From positions 3,234,501 through 3,298,500 of the forward strand of contig NZ_CP104143.1 of the NCBI RefSeq assembly GCF_025200715.1: 64,000 nucleotides of DNA, given 5' to 3'. This DNA is from Rhizobium sullae (lineage in GTDB: Bacteria; Pseudomonadota; Alphaproteobacteria; Rhizobiales; Rhizobiaceae). The notes under the pieces were generated by a model, which saw nothing but the letters and a program-made list of their open reading frames with translations, had not been told where the DNA came from and did no database searches. The position numbers and the translations under genes were made by a program. Below, in pieces: positions 55,954-64,000 of the stretch (its first letter is position 1; each line of letters starts with the position of its first letter).

Positions 55954-56843
55954 AGACTTTCGCTCTCTGCGAGTATTCTCGCCTCATGCAACAATGCAGA
56001 CACGAGGGGCGTAAACGGCTCGCGATGCGTCGCAACCAACCCGACCGAATGATGGGCCGCCGGCTCGATAATCGGAATCATTCGTATTTCGGCTGGAAAC
56101 CCAAAGGATTCAGCCACATTTCGCGGCATGATGCTCGCCCAGCGCCCGGTTCTGACATGGGAAAACAGCACGATCATCGAACCGGATTCCAAGGTGGGAT
56201 GCGCGCTCGAGCCCGCTTCTGCGAGGTGCCGGTTGATGATCCGGCGGTTCTGCATGTCGGCGGTCAATAGGCAAAGCCGAAGATCGCCCACTTCACGCCA
56301 TGTCACGGTTTCGCGATCGGAAAGCGGGCTGCCGGCGGCGGTGATCAGGTGGTAGCGCTCGGCATAAAGCGGCACGGTCGTCACACGCCCGAGCGGCTCG
56401 TTTTCAAGATACGTCACCCCGGCGTCGATCTCGAGATTTTCGAGCATGCTCAACACCTGCAACGAATTGCGTGAAACGATGGAGAAGGTGACGTCCGGAT
56501 GCCGCTCTTGAAAGGGCGTCGTGATCCGCGCCAGCATCGCCAGAGCAGTCGGAATGGAGGCAAGGCGCAGGTGGCCGGAAAGGCCTCTGCGCGCGGCGCG
56601 CATCTCTTCGCGCATGGTGCGCGTGTCGCCGACGATGCGCCTTGCCCACTCGAGAACACGCTGGCCCTCCGGCGTCAGGCCCTGAAAGCGCGAGCCTCGC
56701 TGCACCAGCATGACACCCAACTGGTCTTCGAGCTGCCGAATCGCGGCCGACAGGGTGGGCTGCGAGATGCCGCACTCCTCGGCAGCGCGGCCGAAGTGCT
56801 TTTCGTTGGCAAGGGCAATGAAGAATTCAAGCTTGTCGATCAT
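55950..56843 (-). CDS. LysR family regulator, probable controller of formate dehydrogenase
   Basis: 297 residues with the LysR winged helix (LEFFIALANEKHFGRAAEECGISQPTLSAAIRQLEDQLGVMLVQRG) and a substrate-binding effector domain. It is encoded immediately upstream of fdsG on the same strand, the usual position of an fds regulator, and a LysR-type dyad covers its own stop codon. Inferred role: activator (or repressor) of fdsGBA-fdhD-fdsD in response to formate or another small acid. Confidence 0.9.
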   Translation of the reverse strand: MIDKLEFFIALANEKHFGRAAEECGISQPTLSAAIRQLEDQLGVMLVQRGSRFQGLTPEGQRVLEWARRIVGDTRTMREEMRAARRGLSGHLRLASIPTALAMLARITTPFQERHPDVTFSIVSRNSLQVLSMLENLEIDAGVTYLENEPLGRVTTVPLYAERYHLITAAGSPLSDRETVTWREVGDLRLCLLTADMQNRRIINRHLAEAGSSAHPTLESGSMIVLFSHVRTGRWASIMPRNVAESFGFPAEIRMIPIIEPAAHHSVGLVATHREPFTPLVSALLHEARILAESESL

Positions 56844-56914
56844 CCGGACTCCAGCCGCCTTCGAGACAAGCCATCTTTGGCCTTAGCCGTTAATAATCGC
56901 AAGGGCTGCAAGCA

Positions 56915-57256
56915 TCAGCCAACGTCGGGCGCTTCAAACATGCCGAAGAGCAAATCCATGAAGATCGTTATATTGGCATTGCCGATGCTGTAATAGATTA
57001 GCCGGCCTGCCCGGCGCGTGTTCACGAGGCCTTCCATGCGCAGCCGCGCAAGCTGCTGCGAAACCATCGCTTGTTGTACACCGAGCAATTCTTCGATTTG
57101 GCTGACCGTCTTTTCCTCATTGGCGAGGATGCAGAGAATGAGAAGCCGGGTCTGATGTGCCATTGCTTTCAGCAGATCGCTCGCTTCGTGGGCTTTGGCG
57201 GCAAGCTTCTGCAGTTCCTGGCCGGTTATTCCCGGCTCGGTCTTCGGCAAGGGCAT
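56915..57256 (-). CDS. ArsR/SmtB family transcriptional regulator
   Basis: 113 residues from ATG 57256. It has a winged helix (LLKAMAHQTRLLILCILANEEKTVSQIEELLGVQQAMVSQQLARLRMEGLVNTRRAGRLIYYSI) typical of ArsR. The metal-binding ELCVCDL motif of ArsR/SmtB is replaced by IEELLGV, and there is a single Cys in the DNA-binding domain, so a classic metal sensor is unlikely; relatives sense redox or reactive sulfur. Target genes are not evident. No partner gene is coupled to it. Confidence 0.88.
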   Translation of the reverse strand: MPLPKTEPGITGQELQKLAAKAHEASDLLKAMAHQTRLLILCILANEEKTVSQIEELLGVQQAMVSQQLARLRMEGLVNTRRAGRLIYYSIGNANITIFMDLLFGMFEAPDVG

Positions 57257-57359
57257 TCGGACTCTCTGCTGGATGCACTTCAGGTAGACCGGAACGATAG
57301 CATATCCACATGCCGGCATTGTGCCGAATTGTCGAAATACCAAAAAAAGTCCAAGCAAA

Positions 57360-58130
57360 TCAGCAGATAAGCTGGCCGCCATTGATTTCGAGCACTTGCC
57401 CCGTGATGTAACCGGAAAGCGATGGCGCAGCCAGAAAGAGATAGGCAGGTGCGCAATCCTCGGCAGTCCCGAGACGTTGCAGCGGTATGCCCTTGCGGGT
57501 CTGCTCCAGCTTCTCCGGCGAGGAATAACGCCCGTGAAAGTCGGTTTCGATCGTGCCCGGGGATACGCAATTGACCCGGATTGCATCCGGCGCCAGTTCG
57601 CGTGCGAGCGCTTTGGAATAGGTAGAGACGAATGCCTTGGAGGCGGAATAGATCGCGGAGCCGGGACTACCGCCTGTCATCGCGGAGATCGAAACCGTGT
57701 TGACAATCGCCGCGCCGTGGGCCGCCCGCAAAGCCGGCAGCAGAACGCGCGTAAGCTCAACGACGGATGTCTGATTGAGCCTGACGATCGTGTCGTATTC
57801 TCCATCCGTCAACGCGCCTGCGGGAAACCGGCCAACCATCGTGCCGGCGTTGTTGACGAGCACATGCACCGCGCCAAAAGTATCCAGAGCTTTCGCTGCG
57901 AAAGCAGCCGTGCCGTTCGGCGACAGAAAATCGGCTGCAACGAGAACTGCGCGTCGCTCCTGCTCTGCCGTCAACAGGAAGTCCGGCAAATTCCTTTCGC
58001 TATTCCGGCCAGTGTGAACCAAGACGTGCGCGCCGCAATCCAGGAACTGCCGCGCGACTTCGAGGCCGATTCCACGCCCTGCGCCGGTCACGACAACATT
58101 GCGATTTTCAAAAAGTTTGGGGTGAAACAC
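57360..58130 (-). CDS. SDR family oxidoreductase
   Basis: 256 residues from a GTG at 58130, with GGGAGG ten bases upstream; a further in-frame ATG at 58190 is possible but poorly supported. The NAD(P)-binding TGAGRGIG near residue 15, NNAG near 90 and the catalytic S...YSASK (YxxxK) of short-chain dehydrogenases are present; the C-terminal INGGQLIC is typical. Substrate unknown. It is divergent from the GlpR-like regulator, which may control it. Confidence 0.87.
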   Translation of the reverse strand: MFHPKLFENRNVVVTGAGRGIGLEVARQFLDCGAHVLVHTGRNSERNLPDFLLTAEQERRAVLVAADFLSPNGTAAFAAKALDTFGAVHVLVNNAGTMVGRFPAGALTDGEYDTIVRLNQTSVVELTRVLLPALRAAHGAAIVNTVSISAMTGGSPGSAIYSASKAFVSTYSKALARELAPDAIRVNCVSPGTIETDFHGRYSSPEKLEQTRKGIPLQRLGTAEDCAPAYLFLAAPSLSGYITGQVLEINGGQLIC

Positions 58131-58226
58131 GGTTGAAACCCTCCCGGCTCCGGCTGCCAGTCGCCGATTGCGCAATTTTCGCTTTAACATATGATCCGGC
58201 CCAGCGAAAGAAAGGGAGACGAAGCC

Positions 58227-59003
58227 ATGTTTCTGTCCGGACGGCAGACGGAGATTCTCGATATCGCCAAAGCCGAAGGCCGCGTGCTGGTCGATGATCT
58301 GGCAACGCGCTTCTCCGTCACGCCGCAGACCATTCGCAAGGACCTGAACGACCTTTGCGATGGACACGTGCTGACGCGTATTCACGGCGGGGCAATTTTT
58401 CCGGGCGGGACAGAGAACGTGAAATACGAGGCACGCCGCTCGATCGCCGCCGGTGAAAAACTCGCGATCGGTCGCGCGACCGCTGACATTATTCCCGACA
58501 AAGCTTCGCTCTTCATCAATATCGGAACGACGACCGAGGCAGTCGGGGAAGCGCTGGTCGATCACCACGAACTGATGGTGATCACCAATAACATCAACGT
58601 TGCCAGTCGTTTGCGTCTGTTTCCCTCGATCGAGGTCGTCATCGCGGGCGGCGTAGTGCGCCATTCAGATGGCGGCATCGTCGGCGAAGCAGCCGTCGAT
58701 TTCATCCGGCAATTCAAGGTCGATTATGCCGTCATCGGCGCTTCGGCGATCGATCCGGACGGTGCGCTTCTCGACTTCGATTTCCGCGAAGTGAAGGTCG
58801 CCCAAGCCATCATGGCGAATGCGCGCCACGTCGTCCTTGTTGCCGACTCCACCAAATTCGAGCGCACGGCTCCGGTGCGCATTGGCCACCTGTCGCAGGT
58901 CCACACCTTCGTTACTGACGACTGTAATGTCGAATCGCTCAGGAAGGTCTGCGCGGAAAGCAACATTAATCTGATCGAAACCTCGGAAAAGACACTGCCA
59001 TAG
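58227..59003 (+). CDS. DeoR/GlpR family transcriptional regulator
   Basis: 258 residues. The N-terminal DeoR helix-turn-helix (RQTEILDIAKAEGRVLVDDLATRFSVTPQTIRKDLNDL) is followed by a sugar-phosphate binding DeoRC domain (NIGTTTEAVGEAL, GGVVRHSDGGIVGEAA, DFDFREVKVAQAI), which fits GlpR, the repressor of glycerol-3-phosphate use. The glpD target is not in the window, and the neighbour is the divergent SDR gene with 96 bases between. GGGAG lies eight bases before the ATG. Confidence 0.9.
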   Translation: MFLSGRQTEILDIAKAEGRVLVDDLATRFSVTPQTIRKDLNDLCDGHVLTRIHGGAIFPGGTENVKYEARRSIAAGEKLAIGRATADIIPDKASLFINIGTTTEAVGEALVDHHELMVITNNINVASRLRLFPSIEVVIAGGVVRHSDGGIVGEAAVDFIRQFKVDYAVIGASAIDPDGALLDFDFREVKVAQAIMANARHVVLVADSTKFERTAPVRIGHLSQVHTFVTDDCNVESLRKVCAESNINLIETSEKTLP

Positions 59004-59148
59004 AATGTTCGTTTGATATTCTATTTATCTTCGATTTGTCGCTATTCTAGTTCGTTTAATGGCGTTGGACTCGTGGCGGAAGGGGCATATCTATCGGTAA
59101 TGGGGCGACTGCCCTAGACAACTAAATGCGGGCGACTGCAGCGGCTGC

Positions 59149-59610
59149 CTAAGCCTCCTCCAGCAGGCGCGCACCGGTTCCCTCCTTGCCCAGTTTGTCA
59201 CAAGGGTTTCGCAATGGGCAGCTTTCGATAGACAGGCAACCACAGCCGATGCAACCGGTCAGGCGATCGCGAAGCAGCGTCAGCCGTTTGATTCGCGAAT
59301 CCAGATCGTCCTTCCATATCTGCGAGAGCTTCTGCCAATCGCCTGCCGTCGGCGTTCGCCCCTGCGGCAGGGTATCGAAAGCCCCCTGAATTTCAGCCAG
59401 CGGTATGCCGACCCTCTGTGCCACCTTGATGATGCCGAGACGACGCAGGACATCGCGCCCGTAACGCCGCTGGTTGCCGCGCGAGCGCATGCTCGAAATC
59501 AGACCCTTGGCCTCGTAGAAATGCAGCGCCGAGACCGCCAGTCCGCTGCGCTCCGCCACTTCGCCTACAGTCAGAAGCCTGCTGAAATTGGTCGATGAAA
59601 TTGTTTCCAT
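59149..59610 (-). CDS. soxR: Redox-sensitive transcriptional activator SoxR
   Basis: 153 residues from ATG 59610. A MerR-type winged helix ([59 protein letters not shown]) precedes a dimer helix and the 2Fe-2S ligand set C120, C123, C125 and C131, the defining SoxR signature. It activates target promoters when its cluster is oxidised by superoxide or redox-cycling compounds. It is divergent from the FMN reductase gene, whose promoter contains the SoxR box. Confidence 0.95.
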   Translation of the reverse strand: METISSTNFSRLLTVGEVAERSGLAVSALHFYEAKGLISSMRSRGNQRRYGRDVLRRLGIIKVAQRVGIPLAEIQGAFDTLPQGRTPTAGDWQKLSQIWKDDLDSRIKRLTLLRDRLTGCIGCGCLSIESCPLRNPCDKLGKEGTGARLLEEA

Positions 59611-59617
59611 ACGCCTA

Positions 59618-59648
59618 TTGACCTCAATATTGGTTGAGGTTTTATAAG
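59618..59648 (+). promoter_or_regulatory. SoxR box and SoxR-dependent promoter
   Basis: A perfect dyad ACCTCAA-N6-TTGAGGT (59621-59627 and 59634-59640) lies between -35 TTGACC (59618-59623) and -10 TATAAG (59643-59648). The spacer is 19 bases, the long spacing that MerR-family regulators need to activate. The dyad core CCTCAA-N6-TTGAGG matches known SoxR operators. Confidence 0.9.
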
Positions 59649-59682
59649 CCAAGCTCCTCGCAGCGTAAAGAAGGGGCAATGT

Positions 59683-60258
59683 ATGAAAACAGCCATCAAA
59701 GTCGGCGTCATCTACGGAAGCATACGGCAGGGCCGGATATGCGACCGGGTGGTGAAATGGCTGACCCGGCAGCTTGTACTCTATCCGCTGATCGACCTCG
59801 ATATCATCGATCCGCTCGATTTCGACCTGCCTTCCCAGCATGATGACGTTCATCGCGAAGTAAAGCGTCTCGCGTCCCGTCTGAACGCGGTGGACGCCTT
59901 CATCGTTGTCACGCCGGAATATAATCACAGCTTCACAGCGGCACTCAAATTCGTGCTCGATTCGTTCAACGAACCCTGGCATGGAAAACCTGTGGCCTTC
60001 GTATCCTATGGAGGCATCTCGGGCGGTCTGCGTGCTGTCGAGCAGCTGCGGCTTGTCTTCGCCGAACTCCATGCCGTCACCGTGCGTGACACCGTAAGCA
60101 TTGCGGCACCTTGGAACCGCTTCGATGAAGACGGCAACCTCGATCGGCCCGAAGAAGCGCTCAAGCTTCTCGCCCGGATGATGGCAAGGCTGCAATGGTG
60201 GGCGCATGCCCTGACTGCCGCGCGCGCCGAGAAGCCCTACCGGAGCATCGCCGCCTGA
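59683..60258 (+). CDS. NAD(P)H-dependent FMN reductase, SoxR target
   Basis: 191 residues of the flavodoxin-like NADPH-dependent FMN reductase family: [20 protein letters not shown] near 7, [22 protein letters not shown] in the middle and [21 protein letters not shown]. It should bind FMN and reduce flavin or a quinone with NAD(P)H. Its promoter carries a SoxR box and soxR is divergent, so induction by redox-cycling agents is a strong inference. Confidence 0.92.
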   Translation: MKTAIKVGVIYGSIRQGRICDRVVKWLTRQLVLYPLIDLDIIDPLDFDLPSQHDDVHREVKRLASRLNAVDAFIVVTPEYNHSFTAALKFVLDSFNEPWHGKPVAFVSYGGISGGLRAVEQLRLVFAELHAVTVRDTVSIAAPWNRFDEDGNLDRPEEALKLLARMMARLQWWAHALTAARAEKPYRSIAA

Positions 60259-60479
60259 ACCGATCCTGTTTCCGTTTCCGGCAGGTACGGAAACGCCGGC
60301 GGACACCTGGGCTAACCCATGCCCGGGTGTCGGCCCAGCGTCCGTGTGACCATTCAGGCTAACGAAGGTGGATTGCACCGCGCGCTGCGCGTCCGCATGT
60401 CGGCTGTCCCAAGCAGCGCCCTTGCCCTGCCCTCCATCATGTCCTAGGCGTGAGGTGAGGCAGACCAGGCGAGGCACGA

Positions 60480-61664
60480 ATGGAGAGAGAGCGGAGGCTG
60501 GCAGGCGCAGATGCCATGCGTGCGGCTGCGTGTCTGCTTGTGCTCATTCATCATCTCGTCCTGCGCATCGACATCAAGCAGGTGGATCCCGGCGAACAAT
60601 CGGCCTTCGTCATTGCCCGCTTCGGCAATTTCGGCGTGGCGATCTTCTTTGTTCTGAGCGGCTATCTGCTGGCGCGCCCTTTCTGGCGCGCGCTGGATGA
60701 GCGCCGTCCGTTGCCGGATGTGAAAACCTACGCCACACGCCGAGCGGCACGCATCCTGCCGGGTTACTGGGTGGCGCTGACCGCAGGCTTCGTTTTGAGC
60801 CTCACGTTGTTCGGACATCCGCCGACGGCCGAACTTGCCATGCGTTATCTCGCAGGATTCCTTCTCATGAGTCAGTGGCATTGGCGAACTTTCTTTCCCG
60901 TCGAAGGGAACGGACCGCTCTGGTCGATTCCCTTCGAAGCAACCTGTTATATTTTGCTACCGCTGTGCATGCTTGCTCTTCATCACTTCAGCCGTCCGCT
61001 GCCGCGCTTCGCTACGCGTCTCCTTTGGCTTGGCACCATAGCCACCGCTCTTGTCTTGCAGTGGTTAGTCGTCAACGCCTTTCAGCCGGACGACGTACAG
61101 CGCGGCTGGCAGTTCGGGATGGCGGGCGGTGCGAAGGAATGGATGCCGCGTTACAATCCGATCGGCTTCTTTGCGATTTTCGCGCTCGGTATCTTTGCTT
61201 CGGGCGTCGAGACAATCCTGCCGGAGCGAAAGGTAGTTTTCTTCGATATCCTCGCCTGCCTCGCTATAGCTGGTAGCGCTGCCGCCCTCGTTTCAGCTGC
61301 GGACGGACCTTGGGAGGCCTATGGCTGGCTCGGAGTTCCTCACAGCTTTCCGCTCTTTCCGATCGCTATAGCAGCGGCGCTTGTCTCGCTGGCGCACGCG
61401 CTATGGCTAGGGAATTTTCTCGATAATCGAGCGCTCCGCTTCACAGCGAAAATCTCATTCGGCATCTACATCTGGCAGGATCCGGTCATTTCAGCCTTGA
61501 AGGTGCTTTTTCCTTCCGCCTTCGGCCCGATCGGCGATAACCTTCTCTACGGCTGGCTGCTCTGGTCGCTCCTCGCAGCAGCACTTGTGTTGGTCGTCGG
61601 AAGCCTTAGCTATATTTTCATCGAACGGCCGGTCCTACTGAGAGCCGACGCCGTTCCACGTTGA
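60480..61664 (+). CDS. Acyltransferase family membrane protein (OafA/YrhL type)
   Basis: 394 residues with about ten membrane helices. The N-terminal [23 protein letters not shown] holds the conserved R and H of acyltransferase-3 proteins, followed by [22 protein letters not shown] and [14 protein letters not shown]. Such proteins transfer acetyl or succinyl groups to surface sugars. It is not linked to a polysaccharide locus here. In the 222 bases before it lies a CGTTTCCG/CGGAAACG hairpin without a T-run. Confidence 0.85.
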   Translation: MERERRLAGADAMRAAACLLVLIHHLVLRIDIKQVDPGEQSAFVIARFGNFGVAIFFVLSGYLLARPFWRALDERRPLPDVKTYATRRAARILPGYWVALTAGFVLSLTLFGHPPTAELAMRYLAGFLLMSQWHWRTFFPVEGNGPLWSIPFEATCYILLPLCMLALHHFSRPLPRFATRLLWLGTIATALVLQWLVVNAFQPDDVQRGWQFGMAGGAKEWMPRYNPIGFFAIFALGIFASGVETILPERKVVFFDILACLAIAGSAAALVSAADGPWEAYGWLGVPHSFPLFPIAIAAALVSLAHALWLGNFLDNRALRFTAKISFGIYIWQDPVISALKVLFPSAFGPIGDNLLYGWLLWSLLAAALVLVVGSLSYIFIERPVLLRADAVPR

Positions 61665-61691
61665 GCCGTCCCCAACCCCGCCGCGACAAAA

Positions 61692-61715
61692 AAAGCGGCC
61701 CTTTAAGGCCGCTTT
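61692..61715 (-). terminator. Rho-independent terminator of the atp operon
   Basis: AAAGCGGCC (61692-61700) and GGCCGCTTT (61707-61715) form a nine-base stem with a six-base loop; on the minus strand seven Ts follow. It lies just past the atpC stop. It may also serve the plus-strand acyltransferase gene. Confidence 0.88.
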
Positions 61716-61738
61716 AGGTCATTTCCCTGCAATCCCGA

Positions 61739-62146
61739 TCAATCCTGCTGGACGATGCCGCGCATATGCGTCAGTTCCATGATGAAATGCTCAAGCCTGG
61801 ATTTATGCTCGTGATGCAGGGCATCCTCGAGCTCCTTCTTGGCAGCCTCAATCCGACGGGTCAGCTCATCTTTGGTAAGATCTTCGACCGCGACGGCAGA
61901 TTCTGCAAGCAGCGTGCAGCCGGTCGGCAGGATGTCGGCGAAACCGCCGAAAACGACGTAGTCCTGCTTGGAGCCGCCGCTGGAGCGGACGCTGACGATA
62001 CCCGGCTTGATGGTCGTCATCGCCGGGGCGTGGTTCGCCATGACGGTCATCTCGCCCTCTGTTGCCGGAATGACAACTTCCGTCACCATCTCCGACAGGA
62101 GCAGACGCTCCGGAGATACGAGTTCAAAATTGAAATTGTCAGCCAT
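61739..62146 (-). CDS. atpC: ATP synthase F1 subunit epsilon
   Basis: 135 residues: beta-sandwich N-terminus (FNFELVSPERLLLSEMVTEVVIPATEGEMTVMANHAPAMTTIKPG) and helical C-terminal arm (DLTKDELTRRIEAAKKELEDA). It couples rotation of the central stalk and restrains ATP hydrolysis. Its ATG overlaps the stop of the preceding small gene by one base (TGATG). It is the last gene of the operon. Confidence 0.96.
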   Translation of the reverse strand: MADNFNFELVSPERLLLSEMVTEVVIPATEGEMTVMANHAPAMTTIKPGIVSVRSSGGSKQDYVVFGGFADILPTGCTLLAESAVAVEDLTKDELTRRIEAAKKELEDALHHEHKSRLEHFIMELTHMRGIVQQD

Positions 62147-62384
62147 CAGTGACTTACCTTCTCGGCTATGGCTTTTGCATCTTGCAGTTTGGTCCCGCAG
62201 AACGGGCAGTGCAGTACCGCCTGATCGAGATATCCGAGACCTTCTTCGGTCTGAACCAACCCTACCACCATCATCAGTGCGCCGTCATCCGCTTTGTAGA
62301 CGGTCGGCGCCGCCGGGGCAGGAAGTCCTGCCACGACTTCCCTCAGGGAGTCGCAGCAGAAAATCTCGTCATGAGCTTCGTTCA

Positions 62385-62385
<1 letters not shown>
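62146..62385 (-). CDS. Small Cys-rich protein between atpD and atpC
   Basis: 79 residues from ATG 62385. It has a CC pair near the start (EIFCCDSLREVV) and CPFCG near the end (LHCPFCGTKL), a layout like small zinc-ribbon proteins. The middle is hydrophobic and strand-like (ALMMVVGLVQTEEGLGYLDQAV). It is joined by one-base TGATG overlaps to atpD before it and atpC after it, so it is translated with the F1 subunits. It is not a standard ATP synthase subunit and the function is unknown. Codon use is like its neighbours. Confidence 0.85.

Positions 62386-64000
<1,615 letters not shown>

Overview
The window reads as chromosomal DNA of a Rhizobiaceae bacterium, most like Rhizobium/Agrobacterium. 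The evidence is high GC, alphaproteobacterial protein types (CobS/CobT cobaltochelatase, 5-aminolevulinate synthase, DUF992 and DUF3108 proteins, TamA/TamB), a CTTGAC-N17-CTATAG housekeeping promoter before rpmB and two GGAAC-N16-CGTT promoters typical of the EcfG/RpoE2 general stress sigma factor. I see no transposase, phage gene, integrase other than XerD, CRISPR array or plasmid function. Almost all of the window is densely packed core and near-core metabolism.

Layout. 1-9.2 kb: start of a methyltransferase, glyoxalase II, a cupin, a DMT exporter, a DUF3108 protein, rpmB, a queuosine-precursor transporter, a phytase-like secreted protein, cobT-cobS and a DnaJ-domain protein. 9.3-20.6 kb: bolA, a stress-promoter-linked ABM-fold protein, a CorC/HlyC protein, aroB-aroK, a 58-residue membrane protein, xerD, accA, an L,D-transpeptidase lipoprotein, a TusA-like protein, a CobW GTPase, a D,D-carboxypeptidase and an M20 peptidase. 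20.6-25.5 kb: tRNA-Arg(CCT) and the prkA-yeaH-spoVR module. 25.5-28.4 kb: small secreted or stress-type proteins (DUF992, a 54-residue membrane peptide behind an EcfG promoter, a BON protein, an unknown secreted protein). 28.4-35.3 kb: dxr, hemA, a three-gene molybdenum hydroxylase (form II CoxL type) and a glycine-zipper lipoprotein. 35.4-44.5 kb: tamA and a very long tamB carrying ten tandem 107-codon repeats.

44.5-47.9 kb: an Lrp/AsnC regulator divergent from arginase and ornithine aminotransferase (arginine to ornithine to glutamate semialdehyde), then a CheW. 48-56.8 kb: a formate module, with an OFA-family transporter, the NAD-dependent molybdenum formate dehydrogenase fdsGBA, fdhD, fdsD, and a LysR regulator with a perfect dyad between it and fdsG. 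56.9-61.7 kb: ArsR, SDR, GlpR-like and SoxR regulators or enzymes, an FMN reductase behind a textbook SoxR box, and an acyltransferase. 61.7-64 kb: the 3' end of the F1 ATP synthase operon (atpG end, atpD, atpC) with an extra small Cys-rich gene translationally coupled between atpD and atpC.

The points most worth a second look are the recently amplified 321-bp repeats in tamB, the small CC...CPFCG protein inside the atp operon, the two EcfG-promoter-driven genes, the CobW protein that has lost its guanine-specificity Asp, and the operator-like dyads at fds, soxR and the arginase gene. I found no clearly new multi-gene defence or mobile system.
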